From positions 48,865 to 112,864 of the forward strand of contig JAEXAY010000025.1 of NCBI GenBank assembly GCA_023457895.1: 64,000 nucleotides of DNA. The letters are read 5' to 3'. Numbering within the stretch: the stretch's first letter is position 1; every line of letters begins with the position of its first letter. The DNA comes from Pseudomonadota bacterium. Lineage in GTDB: Bacteria; Pseudomonadota; Alphaproteobacteria; Sphingomonadales; Sphingomonadaceae. The notes under the pieces are model-generated. The model saw nothing but the letters and a program-made list of their open reading frames with translations, was not told the DNA's origin and searched no databases. This document shows, piece after piece, positions 24,432 to 33,642 of the stretch. Position numbers and translations under genes: made by a program.

Positions 24432-25736
24432 TCAGCTATGATGTTGCAACGCCTTGAACATTTCAGTGATGCGGACAAATTTTTCGCGCGGGCTGCCGTC
24501 GCGGGCGTTGGCTATTTCCGCCGCCTCGATCCTCTGCCAGTCGCGAAAGGTGACGAGCGGTGCTTCGCGTTGTCTCAGCAGCGCGTCGAGCCCGCCGCGT
24601 CCCGCCTTGCCGCCGCCCTGCGGGATGTCGGCGGCGATATGTTCGGCGATCATCGCGCCGTCGGGCTTGTTGGTGCCGATCGTCCCCGATGGCCCGCGCC
24701 GCGCCCAGCCGGCGCAGTAAAGACCCGGCATGATCCGGCCCTCATCATTGGCGAAGCGTCCGCGGCCATGCTCATAGGGCACGCCGTCGATATGCGGCGT
24801 CTGATAACCGATGCAGGAGATTACCAGCGAACAGGGGATGGTGTAGCGCTCGCCCGTTCCTACCGAGCGTAATTCCGCGTCCAGCATGGTGCGCTCGACA
24901 ATCATCCGCTCCACTTTGCCATCGCCTTCGATCGCTACCGGCATGGCAAAAAAGTCGAAATCGATCGTGACCGGCCGGTCCTTCGGATTGGCCGCGAATT
25001 CGCGCAGCAGTGTTATCGACTTGCGCATGCCCGGTTCCAGCTCGGCGTCGGTGATGAGTTCGGGCAGGTCCGCCGGATCGACCCTTGGCGCCGCGCGTTC
25101 GAGATGTCCGAGTTCGCCGAGCTCCTTCGGCGTCATCGCGATCTGGTGCGGCCCGCGCCGCCCGAGAATGCTGATATGCTCCACCTTGCTCTGCTTGAGA
25201 TCGTCAAGCGCATGCGCGACGATGTCGCTGCCTTCAAACTCTTTTTCCGTCTTGGAAAGGATGCGCGCGACATCGAGCGCGACATTGCCATTGCCGATGA
25301 TCGCAACGCCCGCCCCGTCGAGAGGCGGGTTGAGATCGGCGAAATCGGGGTGTCCATTATACCAGCCGACAAATTCCGCGCTACCATAAACGCCGGGCAG
25401 GTCCGCACCGGGCAGGTCGAGCTTGCGGTCGCGCGGCGCGCCTGTCGCGAGCACGACGGCGTCATAAAGCTCCTGTAACTCGGCGATGCTGACATGCTCG
25501 CCCACCTCGACATTGCCGGCGAAGCGGACATTTTCGGTCAGCGCCACCGATTCGTATCGGCGCGACACCGCCTTGATCGATTGATGGTCCGGGGCAACGC
25601 CGAAACGGATCAGGCCGAACGGCACCGGCAGCTTGTCGATAATGTCGATCATCACATCGTCGCCCAGCAATTTCTGCAGGGATTCCGCAGTATAATAACC
25701 CGCGGGTCCCGACCCGACGATGGCGACGTGGCGCAT
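24432..25736 (-). CDS. FprA/adrenodoxin reductase-type ferredoxin-NADP+ reductase
   Basis: Flavoenzyme of 434 aa. The FAD motif VGSGPAGYYTAESL is at about residues 5-18, DKLPVPFGLIRFGVAPDHQ follows (typical of adrenodoxin reductase and FprA), the NADP motif is IGNGNVALDVARIL, and the C-terminus has GLYCAGWARRGPSGTIGTNK. It moves electrons between NADPH and a ferredoxin, for example for P450 or Fe-S enzymes; no such partner is adjacent. GGAG lies eight bases before the ATG at 25736; the open frame also has GTG 25751 and ATG 25742 upstream. Confidence 0.9.
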   Translation of the reverse strand: MRHVAIVGSGPAGYYTAESLQKLLGDDVMIDIIDKLPVPFGLIRFGVAPDHQSIKAVSRRYESVALTENVRFAGNVEVGEHVSIAELQELYDAVVLATGAPRDRKLDLPGADLPGVYGSAEFVGWYNGHPDFADLNPPLDGAGVAIIGNGNVALDVARILSKTEKEFEGSDIVAHALDDLKQSKVEHISILGRRGPHQIAMTPKELGELGHLERAAPRVDPADLPELITDAELEPGMRKSITLLREFAANPKDRPVTIDFDFFAMPVAIEGDGKVERMIVERTMLDAELRSVGTGERYTIPCSLVISCIGYQTPHIDGVPYEHGRGRFANDEGRIMPGLYCAGWARRGPSGTIGTNKPDGAMIAEHIAADIPQGGGKAGRGGLDALLRQREAPLVTFRDWQRIEAAEIANARDGSPREKFVRITEMFKALQHHS

Positions 25737-25908
25737 AAGCATCTCTCCCACCGGATGCCCTGGACAGGCTTTTGGAATTCCGGCCTTGTTTCGTGGATGG
25801 AAACTGGGGAGATGCTAGCGCCGAACCGGCAGGATGCAAGGGGGGGACGCAGCTTCTTGCCAAGCGCCATTGACACGGCGCGCCGCCGCTCCTAAGTGCG
25901 CCCTCTCT

Positions 25909-25982
25909 TGCCCGATCGTCTAACGGTAAGACTACGGACTCTGACTCCGTCAATCGAGGTTCGAATCCTCGTCGGGCATCCA
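25909..25982 (+). tRNA. tRNA-Gln (anticodon CTG)
   Basis: A 74-nt cloverleaf with encoded CCA. The acceptor stem is TGCCCGA/TCGGGCA, starting with the weak U1-A72 pair typical of glutamine tRNAs. The anticodon loop CTCTGAC (stem ACGGA/TCCGT) gives CTG. The T arm contains GGTTCGAATCC. It stands alone between divergent and convergent protein genes. Confidence 0.95.
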
Positions 25983-26014
25983 TTTATCCAGCAGGATTGA
26001 TAATAACCGCGCCG

Positions 26015-26512
26015 TCAGGCGCTGAGCTTTCCATCGCGGTGGATGGCGATACCGTGCATCAGGCTGTCGGCGATCATCCGGGCCCGGGCGTGGACGGCTT
26101 CGGTGGCGGCGCTAGCGGGCGCAAGCTCGTCGAGCGTCTGGCGGAACAGCGCGAGCCAGTGATCGAAATGGCTCCGAGTGATTTCGGGAATGGCGATATG
26201 AAGCGGCATCGGACGGCCGGAATAGGTGCCCGCATTATGCAGCACCGAAGCCCAGAAGCGCTTCAGCGTAGCAAGATGTGCGGGCCAGTCATGCACCCGC
26301 GCATTGAAGATCGGACCGAGAATCGCGTCCTCGCGCACCTTCGCATAAAAAGCGTCGACAAAGCGGTCGATATATTCATCGGTAATGCCGATCGCTTCGG
26401 CCTCGGCTTTCTTCCGCGCGCGGGCCGCTTCGGCATGCGGATGCGCTTCGCCCGGCGGGCTCTTGGCAAGGCGCACAGGCTGCGGGCGGATCGGGGACCC
26501 GGCATCAGCCAT
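26015..26512 (-). CDS. Group III truncated haemoglobin
   Basis: Protein of 165 aa. The N-terminal ~45 residues are polar (RARKKAEAEAIG), followed by a globin fold: ITDEYIDRFVDAFYAKVREDAILGPIF, then FWASVLHNAGTYSGRPMPLHI and HFDHWLALFRQTL. The pattern fits group III (trHbP). The histidine in M-P-L-H-I or H-F-D-H-W would be the proximal haem ligand. These proteins are linked to microaerobic or redox chemistry. The start overlaps the upstream gene by 8 bp, so it is translationally linked to the telA operon. Confidence 0.82.
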   Translation of the reverse strand: MADAGSPIRPQPVRLAKSPPGEAHPHAEAARARKKAEAEAIGITDEYIDRFVDAFYAKVREDAILGPIFNARVHDWPAHLATLKRFWASVLHNAGTYSGRPMPLHIAIPEITRSHFDHWLALFRQTLDELAPASAATEAVHARARMIADSLMHGIAIHRDGKLSA

Positions 26513-27251
26513 CGCCGTTTCCGTCCTGATATTTGATTTCGAGATAGCGGCCGCGCGTCGCCAGCGCATCAAGGTCGCCGCTCGCGATATTTTCGCTCAT
26601 GGTGCGGATTTCGCGCTCGATCACCCTGAGGCCGTCGGTCAGTTCCTCGTCGGCGCTGCGGCCGCCCGCCTTGGGGGTGGCGCGCATCGCCGGGGGCACG
26701 CGCTGATAGCCCTTGATGAGACCGGGCAGATGTTCGCCGACAAGGCGGCGCACTTCTTCCGCCGCCGGCTCGCGCGGGTCGAGCGACTGGAGTTGCGTCG
26801 CGAGCGTATCGAGCTGGCTGCCGATATTGTCGACCACGGTCTGCGCGGGCGCGGGGAGGGCAGGGCGCTGCGCTTCGAGCCACAACTCGGTGTTGGCGGG
26901 GAGCGACGCCATGTCGCTGTCGATCAAGTGGTGGTCGCTGATGACCGGCGCGCGGGGGAACATCAGCAGCCCGAGGGTACCGAGGATCGCGGCGAGCCCG
27001 AGCAGGATCACGCCGCCGACGCCGATCCCGCCGGGGAGGATCAACCCGAACGCAATCATCGCGACCAGCAAGCTTACCCACAGCAGCGCCACCCGCACCA
27101 GCTTCATGCCGAAATGGCGCAACTTGACCCGGCGCGACCGCTTGCCGATCGAGCGGCTTATCGGCGCGATCCGCGCGCCGTCGCGGCGGGCGCGGCTACG
27201 CGCGATGCTGGCCTTGCCCTGTTCAACGGCGATGTCGGTTTCGCTGCTCAT
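26505..27251 (-). CDS. XpaC-like membrane protein
   Basis: Protein of 248 aa. A basic N-terminus (about 15-45) leads into two hydrophobic helices (about 50-70 and 75-95) and a soluble helical C-terminal part. The arrangement, and its position directly after telA, fit the XpaC family often paired with TelA; the name 5-bromo-4-chloroindolyl phosphate hydrolysis protein is historical and does not establish function. The late segment IEREIRTMSENIASGDLDALATRGRYLE is the most family-like. It begins 14 bp after the telA stop. Confidence 0.68.
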   Translation of the reverse strand: MSSETDIAVEQGKASIARSRARRDGARIAPISRSIGKRSRRVKLRHFGMKLVRVALLWVSLLVAMIAFGLILPGGIGVGGVILLGLAAILGTLGLLMFPRAPVISDHHLIDSDMASLPANTELWLEAQRPALPAPAQTVVDNIGSQLDTLATQLQSLDPREPAAEEVRRLVGEHLPGLIKGYQRVPPAMRATPKAGGRSADEELTDGLRVIEREIRTMSENIASGDLDALATRGRYLEIKYQDGNGDG

Positions 27252-27265
27252 GCGGGCGTGGCCTC

Positions 27266-28483
27266 TCAGCCTTCCAGCGCCGACAAGGGACTGTCGGCGG
27301 GCTTGGCAAGCTGTGCCGCCTGCGCCTGCCCTTCGGCGCGCGCGATATAGCCTTTCGACTTTTCGACCTCGCGGCTCAGCGTATCGACCGTGGTCTTCAT
27401 CGAATCGAGCGCCTTCAGTTTGAAGGTGTCGACCGCATCCATCGTGTCATAGATATTCTGGAACGCACGCTGCAGCGTTTCCATCGGGATGGTCGAGCTT
27501 GCCGCCTGTTCGTGGATGCGCGCGGTATTGTCCTTCATCATCTGGCCGGTGCCTTCGATGATGCTCGTGGTCGTCGTGTTGAGCGCGGTGATCTGGTCGA
27601 GCACCAGCTTCTGCCCCGCCATCGCCTGCGCCACCGTGACCGCGGTGCGTAGCGCGGCGACCGTGGTGGTGCTCGCGCGATCGACGCCCTTGACCAGTTC
27701 GACATTGTTCTTCTTGACCAGGTCGAGCGCGAGATAGCCCTGCACCGTGACTGCCATCTGGGTGAGCAGGTCCTGCTCGCGCTGGCGCACGTAGAACAGC
27801 GCGGTTTCGCGTACCGCCTTGGCCTTGGCGGGATCGGTCGCGTCGAGCTCGGCGGCCTTTTCCTCGAGCCGCCCGTCGAGCGTGCGAGCCATCACTATCA
27901 TCTGTTCAAGCTTGCCCATCGCCTCCCACATGTTGCGCCGCTCGACGTCGATCGAGGCATTGTCCATCAGCAGTTCATCCTTGCCGCCCTGGAGGCTTTT
28001 GAGGATCTGCTGGATATGGGTCTGCGAGGAGCGATAGCTGTCGAAATAATTGTTGATCTTGTTGCCGAACGGAATGATGCCGAGGAACTTGCGCGGGCTC
28101 GACAGCTTGCCCTGGCGCGAGGGATCGAGCCCTTCCACTGTGCGGCGCAGTTCGGCAAGGTCGGCACCGACCGATCCATCCTTGTCCATCGCGCGCACCG
28201 GACGGTCGAGGAAGCGGTTGCTGTGCCCGGCCGCGTCGGCAATCTCCTTGCGGCCCATATTGGTCAGCTGGTCAATCTTCTGGCCGAACGCGGGGGAGTT
28301 GACATCTTCCGCAACGAGATCGGCTATGAAACCATCGACGCGCTCCTGCAACTTGGTCCGTTGTTCGGTCGACACCGGCACCAGCCCCGCCGCCTTTTCA
28401 GGCGCGACCACCGGGACGGGATCGGGCGGGGTCAACTGCAGATCGGTGGCGTTTGCGGTCGTGACATCCGTATTCGTAGCCAT
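27266..28483 (-). CDS. TelA/KlaA family (toxic anion resistance) protein
   Basis: Cytoplasmic, largely alpha-helical protein of 405 aa. It carries the TelA landmarks: GFIADLVAEDV with a following Q-K-I-D-Q-L, KFLGIIPFGNKINNYFDSYRSSQTHIQQIL, and the long coiled region VQGYLALDLVKKNNVELVKGVDRASTTTVAALRTA (quoted in parts). TelA proteins are associated with tellurite and envelope-stress resistance, though the mechanism is unknown. First gene of telA-xpaC-like-haemoglobin, divergent from typA. Confidence 0.85.
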   Translation of the reverse strand: MATNTDVTTANATDLQLTPPDPVPVVAPEKAAGLVPVSTEQRTKLQERVDGFIADLVAEDVNSPAFGQKIDQLTNMGRKEIADAAGHSNRFLDRPVRAMDKDGSVGADLAELRRTVEGLDPSRQGKLSSPRKFLGIIPFGNKINNYFDSYRSSQTHIQQILKSLQGGKDELLMDNASIDVERRNMWEAMGKLEQMIVMARTLDGRLEEKAAELDATDPAKAKAVRETALFYVRQREQDLLTQMAVTVQGYLALDLVKKNNVELVKGVDRASTTTVAALRTAVTVAQAMAGQKLVLDQITALNTTTTSIIEGTGQMMKDNTARIHEQAASSTIPMETLQRAFQNIYDTMDAVDTFKLKALDSMKTTVDTLSREVEKSKGYIARAEGQAQAAQLAKPADSPLSALEG

Positions 28484-28747
28484 AAATTCGGGAAGCCTTT
28501 CGTGCCCGGGGAAGCGTGATCGCTAACATGGCGGCTGCATCGCGGCGCTTCAAGATCAAACTGTTTTATATGCCTAACTCACCATCCGTTTTTTCGCAAG
28601 TCCCGGCCTGTTTCTTCCCGTTACGTCTGTGAGCAGGCATGTGAAACGCGCTGCTTGCCGCGCTGCACAAAAACCGTTACAGGCGCGCGCAACCGGGCCG
28701 CTGTCCTGTAGCGGCCGCACCATACAAAAAGTTAGGCCTGTTTCCCG
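28484..28747. promoter_or_regulatory. Divergent promoter region telA / typA
   Basis: 264 bp between divergent start codons must hold promoters for both genes. I see no clear operator, riboswitch or repeat in it. It contains short open frames with no coding character. Confidence 0.4.
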
Positions 28748-30565
28748 ATGTCCCTTCGCAACATCGCCATTATCGCGCACGTCGATCATGGCAAAACTAC
28801 GCTGGTCGACCAGCTTTTCCGCCAGTCTGGCACGTTTCGCGACAACCAGCGCATTGACGAACGCGCGATGGATTCGGGCGACATCGAAAAGGAACGCGGG
28901 ATCACCATCCTCGCCAAATGTACCTCGGTCGAATGGAACGGCACGCGCATCAACATCGTCGATACCCCGGGCCACGCCGACTTTGGCGGCGAGGTCGAGC
29001 GCATCCTCTCGATGGTCGATGGCGTTATCCTGCTGGTTGACAGTGCCGAAGGTGCGATGCCGCAGACCAAGTTCGTCACCGGCAAGGCGCTTGCGCTGGG
29101 CCTGAAGCCGATCGTCGTCGTCAACAAGATCGACCGCCCGGACGGCCGCGCGCAGGAAGTGCTCGACGAGGTGTTCGACCTGTTCGTCAACCTCGAGGCC
29201 AATGACGAGCAGTTGGACTTCCCCGTGCTGTTTGCGAGCGGTCGCAACGGTTATGCCAATGAGGATGCCGAGGCGCGCGGCGGCGATCTGACGCCGCTGT
29301 TCCAGAAGATCGTCGACCATGTCCCGCCGCCGAGCGTCGATGCGGACGCACCCTTCCAGTTCCTCGTGACGCTGCTCGACCGCGACAATTTCCTCGGCCG
29401 CATCCTCACCGGCCGCGTGGCGGCGGGCACGGTCAAGGTCAACGACCCCATCCATGCGCTCGACGCCGATGGCAAGGTGATCGAGACGGGCCGCGCGTCG
29501 AAGATTTTCTCGTTCCGCGGGCTCGAGCGCGTGCCGGTCGAACAGGCTCGGGCGGGCGACATCATCAGCATCGCCGGGATGACGGTCGCGACGGTCGCCA
29601 ACACCATCGCCGAGCCGAGCGTGACGACGCCGCTTGCCGCCCAGCCGATCGACCCGCCGACGCTGTCGATGCGCTTCGCGGTCAACGATAGCCCGTTCGC
29701 AGGCAAGGAATCGCGCGACAACAAGGTAACGAGCCGCGTGATCCGCGACCGGTTGCTGCGCGAGGCGGAATCGAATGTCGCGATCCGCGTCACCGAGGCG
29801 GAAGACAAGGACAGTTTCGAGGTCGCCGGACGCGGCGAATTGCAGCTCGGCGTGCTCATCGAAACCATGCGCCGCGAAGGCTTCGAGCTCGGCATCAGCC
29901 GTCCGCGTGTCCTTTACCGCGAGGAAGCGGGCGGGCGCGAGGAACCCTATGAGGCGGTGGTGATCGACGTCGACGACGAGTTCGCCTCGACCGTGGTGTC
30001 GAAGATGCAGCGCCGCAAGGCGGACCTGCTCGAACAAAAGCCCTCGGGCGGCGGCAAGACCCGCCTCGTCTTCTCGGCGCCCTCGCGCGGCCTCATCGGC
30101 TATCATGGCGAGTTCCTGTCGGATACGCGCGGCACCGGCATCATGAACCGATTGTTCGAAAAATACGGGCCGTACAAGGGCGCGATCGAAGGGCGCCCCA
30201 ATGGCGTGCTGATCTCCAACGGCAGCGGCGAGACGGTCGCCTATGCGCTCAATGCGCTGGAGGACCGCGGCCTCCTCATGGTCCACCCCGGCGAGCCCGT
30301 CTATGAAGGCATGATCATTGGCGAGAATGCCAAGCCCGACGACCTCGAGGTCAACCCGATGAAGTCGAAGCAGCTCACCAACTTCCGCTCCTCGGGCAAG
30401 GACGACGCGATCCGCCTGACTCCGCCCAAGCGCCTCACGCTCGAACAGGCGATCGCCTATATCGACGACGATGAAATGGTCGAGGTCACGCCCAAGGCGA
30501 TCCGGTTGCGCAAGAAACACCTCGATCCGCACGAACGCAAGAAAGCGAACCGGGTCAAGGATTGA
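28748..30565 (+). CDS. typA: Ribosome-associated GTPase TypA/BipA
   Basis: Translational GTPase of 605 aa, usual length. G1 is AHVDHGKT (residues about 10-17), the switch region contains ERGITILAK, G3 is DTPGHADFGGE and G4 is NKIDRPD. Domain II, the EF-G-like domains III and V, and the BipA-specific C-terminus (NFRSSGKDDAIRLTPP) are all present. It assists 50S assembly and growth under stress and cold. Confidence 0.96.
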   Translation: MSLRNIAIIAHVDHGKTTLVDQLFRQSGTFRDNQRIDERAMDSGDIEKERGITILAKCTSVEWNGTRINIVDTPGHADFGGEVERILSMVDGVILLVDSAEGAMPQTKFVTGKALALGLKPIVVVNKIDRPDGRAQEVLDEVFDLFVNLEANDEQLDFPVLFASGRNGYANEDAEARGGDLTPLFQKIVDHVPPPSVDADAPFQFLVTLLDRDNFLGRILTGRVAAGTVKVNDPIHALDADGKVIETGRASKIFSFRGLERVPVEQARAGDIISIAGMTVATVANTIAEPSVTTPLAAQPIDPPTLSMRFAVNDSPFAGKESRDNKVTSRVIRDRLLREAESNVAIRVTEAEDKDSFEVAGRGELQLGVLIETMRREGFELGISRPRVLYREEAGGREEPYEAVVIDVDDEFASTVVSKMQRRKADLLEQKPSGGGKTRLVFSAPSRGLIGYHGEFLSDTRGTGIMNRLFEKYGPYKGAIEGRPNGVLISNGSGETVAYALNALEDRGLLMVHPGEPVYEGMIIGENAKPDDLEVNPMKSKQLTNFRSSGKDDAIRLTPPKRLTLEQAIAYIDDDEMVEVTPKAIRLRKKHLDPHERKKANRVKD

Positions 30566-30658
30566 GACGAGTCCTCTCACCCCGGCTTGACCATCCAGAA
30601 CCGTCCCGGCACTTTTCAGGACGGGATTCATCGTGGAATCATATTTGGGGAGAGAGGC

Positions 30659-31663
30659 ATGTCCACATTATCGCGCAACCCTGTGTTGCTTCTTGCCGCC
30701 GCAAGTCTGCTGGCGGGCGGGCCTGCCCGCGCCAACGACAGCGAGGCAGCGGTCGGGATTGGCGGGCTGACGCTCAAGCAGAGCAGGGATATCAGCCTCG
30801 ATTACGAGGATCTGTTCCTCAGCATCGATGAAGTGCGCATCACCTACCGCTTTACCAACCATGCGAAGCGGCCGGTCGATACGCTCATCGCCTTTCCGTT
30901 GCCGCCGCTCGATGCGAACAACTGGTACCGCGACTGGAGCGCGCTTGATTTCCGCACCACGGTTGGCGGCAAGCCGGTAACGCTGTCGAGCGTCGATGTC
31001 GCGATGGTCAATGGCCGTGACGTCACCGCGCTGTTGCGCAAGCGCGGCTGGGATATGGCCGAGGCGCTGGATCCCGAAAGCCATCGCTTCTTTGACGGCC
31101 TGTCGCGGCCGCAGGTGGACGCCGCGGTGCGCGACGGGCTGGTACGGCGCGAGGGTGATTCGATTATGCCTTTGTGGATTGTGCAGCGGCATATCACCCG
31201 GACACAACGCTTTCCCGCGGGCAAGACGATCACGGTCACGCACCGCTACAAGCCGATGAACGGCGGCAGTGTCGGCGGCGCGCTCGATCCGCAAATCCGG
31301 GCGGGCAAGGACGGGACGGCGGCGCATTATCGCAGCACCTATTGCACCGATGATGCGTTCCTGTCCGGGTTCGACCGGCGGCTCGTGGCCGCGAAACGGC
31401 CCGATGGCTCCTATGCGGCTTATTATTCGGAATTGTGGCTCGACTATGTGCTGAAGTCGGGCGCCAACTGGAAGGGACCGATCAGGGATTTCCGGCTGGT
31501 CGTCGACAAGGGCGCGCCGGACAATCTGGTCAGCTTCTGCATGGACGGGGTGCGCAAAATATCGCCGACACAGTTCGAGGTGCGCAAAAGGAATTTCGAA
31601 CCGAAGAAGGACCTGTCGATCCTGATCGTGCAGTGGCACAAGGCATTGCAAGATGTGGAATGA
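30659..31663 (+). CDS. DUF4424 family exported protein
   Basis: Protein of 334 aa with a Sec signal (cleavage near residue 25, after A-R-A-N). The mature part has the DUF4424 pattern: SAVGIGGLTL-like opening with an intact D-I-S-L-D-Y-E-D-L-F-L, V-T-I/ITYRF, TLIAFPLPP, and a C-terminal FCMDG with a conserved cysteine. Usually periplasmic; function unknown. The ATG at 30659 follows GGGGAGAGAGG. Stands about 90 bp after typA, independent or read-through. Confidence 0.78.
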   Translation: MSTLSRNPVLLLAAASLLAGGPARANDSEAAVGIGGLTLKQSRDISLDYEDLFLSIDEVRITYRFTNHAKRPVDTLIAFPLPPLDANNWYRDWSALDFRTTVGGKPVTLSSVDVAMVNGRDVTALLRKRGWDMAEALDPESHRFFDGLSRPQVDAAVRDGLVRREGDSIMPLWIVQRHITRTQRFPAGKTITVTHRYKPMNGGSVGGALDPQIRAGKDGTAAHYRSTYCTDDAFLSGFDRRLVAAKRPDGSYAAYYSELWLDYVLKSGANWKGPIRDFRLVVDKGAPDNLVSFCMDGVRKISPTQFEVRKRNFEPKKDLSILIVQWHKALQDVE

Positions 31664-31714
31664 AGGGCGCCCCCCTCTTGACGCTTCGTGGACGGGGCGG
31701 CAAAGGCGGCGGCC

Positions 31715-31984
31715 ATGACTGAAAACGCCGACAAATCCAGCACCCCGCCCGACCGCCTTTCGGTCAATCCGCGCAGCACCCATTTCGATGCCGACGCCTT
31801 GCAGCGCGGCGTCGGTATCCGTTTCAAGGGGCGCGAGCGCACCGATGTCGAGGAATATTCGATTTCGGAAGGCTGGATTCGCGTCGCTGCCGGCAAGACC
31901 CGTGATCGTCATGGCCAGCCGCTGACGATTAAACTCAACGGCGAAGTCGAGGCCTGGTTCGAGGATGGCAAGGCCGAAGGCTGA
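31715..31984 (+). CDS. DUF3297 family protein
   Basis: Small protein of 89 aa matching DUF3297: L-S-V-N-P-R-S-T-H-F-D, RGVGIRFKGRERTDVEEYSISEGW (in parts) and a Lys-rich R-D-R-H-G-Q-P-L-T-I-K. No motif suggests an activity. Common in sphingomonads and other proteobacteria. The ATG at 31715 is taken because the domain begins right after it. A strong hairpin terminator follows. Confidence 0.8.
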   Translation: MTENADKSSTPPDRLSVNPRSTHFDADALQRGVGIRFKGRERTDVEEYSISEGWIRVAAGKTRDRHGQPLTIKLNGEVEAWFEDGKAEG

Positions 31985-32002
31985 ACCCCTTCCGTCCGCC
32001 AG

Positions 32003-32040
32003 AAAAAAAAGGGCCGCAAGTTGCGGCTCTTTTTGTTTTC
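32003..32040. terminator. Bidirectional rho-independent terminator
   Basis: A run of eight A, then GGGCCGCAA-GTTGCGGCTC, then TTTTTGTTTT. The GC-rich stem is flanked by A and T runs, so it can end the plus-strand DUF3297 transcript and the convergent minus-strand CHAP gene (stop at 32059). Confidence 0.85.
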
Positions 32041-32058
32041 CCGTTGAAATGCGGTTTT

Positions 32059-32595
32059 TTAACGGACCGCAGCGACGGCGCGCGCCAGCTTGTCCGAAGG
32101 CGACTGGGTGTCAGCCTGCGCTAGCTGGATGTCACCCGCGCTGCCCTTGTAGATGAAGCCATTGGTCGGGTTCGCGCGCAGGCCGAGTCCGCGGATCGGG
32201 GCATACCACACCTTGACGCTGGTCCAGTCGCCATTGGCCGACACGTCGACGACCTTGACGTTGCGCTCGATCTGGCCACGGCGGCCATTGATCGGTGACC
32301 AGTTGGAGTGGCTGATGAGGATTTCGCGCTCGTTGATGATCTTGCTGACAACCGCGACATGGCCAAGCGGCATTGCGCGGGTGCTCTTGAAGGAAAGCAC
32401 GGCACCGACCTTCGGCGTGTTGCCGCGCGCATATTTGCCGGCCGCCTGATTCCACCAGGTATGGGCATTGCCGCGAATATCAACGCCCGAGAGCTGTCGC
32501 GCGAAGGGGACGCACTGAAGCGCCTGCGCTTCGCTGATGGGTGCGATCAGGGCGAGCGCTGCAATGGCTGCGCCGAGGAACTTCTTGCCGTACAT
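32059..32595 (-). CDS. CHAP-domain protein, predicted exported amidase/peptidase
   Basis: Protein of 178 aa with a signal peptide (about 1-24) and a CHAP fold. The catalytic cysteine is C28 in LQCVPFAR and the histidine is H79 in GHVAVVS, followed by an SHSNW segment. CHAP enzymes cleave peptidoglycan peptides or related amides, which suits a cell-wall remodelling role in the periplasm. The short C-terminal tail is variable. Confidence 0.83.
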   Translation of the reverse strand: MYGKKFLGAAIAALALIAPISEAQALQCVPFARQLSGVDIRGNAHTWWNQAAGKYARGNTPKVGAVLSFKSTRAMPLGHVAVVSKIINEREILISHSNWSPINGRRGQIERNVKVVDVSANGDWTSVKVWYAPIRGLGLRANPTNGFIYKGSAGDIQLAQADTQSPSDKLARAVAAVR

Positions 32596-32895
32596 TTAAT
32601 GCGACCCCGCTATGTGACCCCCATATTTGGGGTGCCCGTTTGTGTCTGTTGCAGCCGCGCCTAAGGAGGAAAGGTTAACGAAGGAAGGCCGGAAACGGCC
32701 ATTTTCCGATGAACGGAAGCGATGGGGCGATGAGTTGCGGAACCATTTTCATCATTGGTCGGCGAGTTGTTTCGTTGGGACGACAAGATGAAAATCGATC
32801 CAATTTCGGCGTTTACCTCCGGGGCGATGCTGACCGATAATCGCGTTCGTCAGGACAAAGGCGATTCGTCCGTTCGATCCAGCCAAAGGGAACCC

Positions 32896-33642
32896 ATGGC
32901 CACCATTGCGATCTACAACCTCAAAGGCGGCGTCGGTAAAACCACCATGGCGATCAACCTCGCCTGGCTTTCCGCTTATTCGAGCGGGCGGCGGACGCTG
33001 TTGTGGGATCTCGACCCGCAGGGCGCGTCCACCTTTTTGCTGGGCGGCGAGAAAAAGGCGAAGGGGGATGCGCAGTCGATCTTCGCGCGGGGTGTCGATC
33101 CGGCCAAACTGATCCGGCCGTCACGCTATGACCGCATCGACCTGCTGGCCGCAGACACGAGCCTGCGCGGCCTCGACCAGCTTCTGTTCGAACTCGACAA
33201 GAAGCGCAGGCTCGCCAAGCTGATCGAGGGATTATTGAAACAATATGATCGCATCATTCTCGATTGTCCGCCGGGGCTGACCGCGACCACCGAGCAGGTG
33301 ATGCGCGCCGCCGATCTTGTCATTGTTCCGGTCATTCCGTCGGCCCTGTCGCAGCGCGCGTTCGAGGAAGTGGTCGCCTTCATGGATGAAAAGAAGGCGC
33401 GGCAGTCGGCGCTTCTGCCCGTCCATTCGATGCTCGACCAGCGGCGGCGCGTCCACAAGGAGGCGCGGGAGCTTCATCCCGACTGGCCGGTCATTCCGAT
33501 GGCGAGTGTGGTCGAGCAGGTTGCGACCGAAGGAAAGCCGCTGGGGCTACTTGCGCCCAGCTCACCGGCGCACAAGGCCTATCTGCAATTGTGGCGCGGG
33601 ATCGAGGCGCGGCTTGCGACGCCCGGGCGTCAGGAAGCGTAG
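32896..33642 (+). CDS. ParA-family ATPase
   Basis: Deviant Walker A ATPase of 248 aa. KGGVGKTT is at about residues 10-17, LLWDLDPQG holds the Walker A' aspartate, and IILDCPPG is Walker B. Single gene with no ParB or parS-like site seen nearby, so it is probably an orphan ParA used to position a protein or complex rather than a plasmid. The ATG at 32896 is preceded by AAAGGG; the frame is open back to 32755 with an extra ATG at 32788. Its end overlaps the convergent c-di-GMP gene by 13 bp. Confidence 0.85.
   Translation: MATIAIYNLKGGVGKTTMAINLAWLSAYSSGRRTLLWDLDPQGASTFLLGGEKKAKGDAQSIFARGVDPAKLIRPSRYDRIDLLAADTSLRGLDQLLFELDKKRRLAKLIEGLLKQYDRIILDCPPGLTATTEQVMRAADLVIVPVIPSALSQRAFEEVVAFMDEKKARQSALLPVHSMLDQRRRVHKEARELHPDWPVIPMASVVEQVATEGKPLGLLAPSSPAHKAYLQLWRGIEARLATPGRQEA

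Noticed and set aside
28574..30631. 685-codon antisense frame across typA
   Set aside because: Shadow of typA in high-GC DNA; Asp/Arg/Ala-rich without domain.
32896..33642. Plasmid partition locus
   Set aside because: Only ParA is present; no ParB, parS-like repeats or replication gene near.
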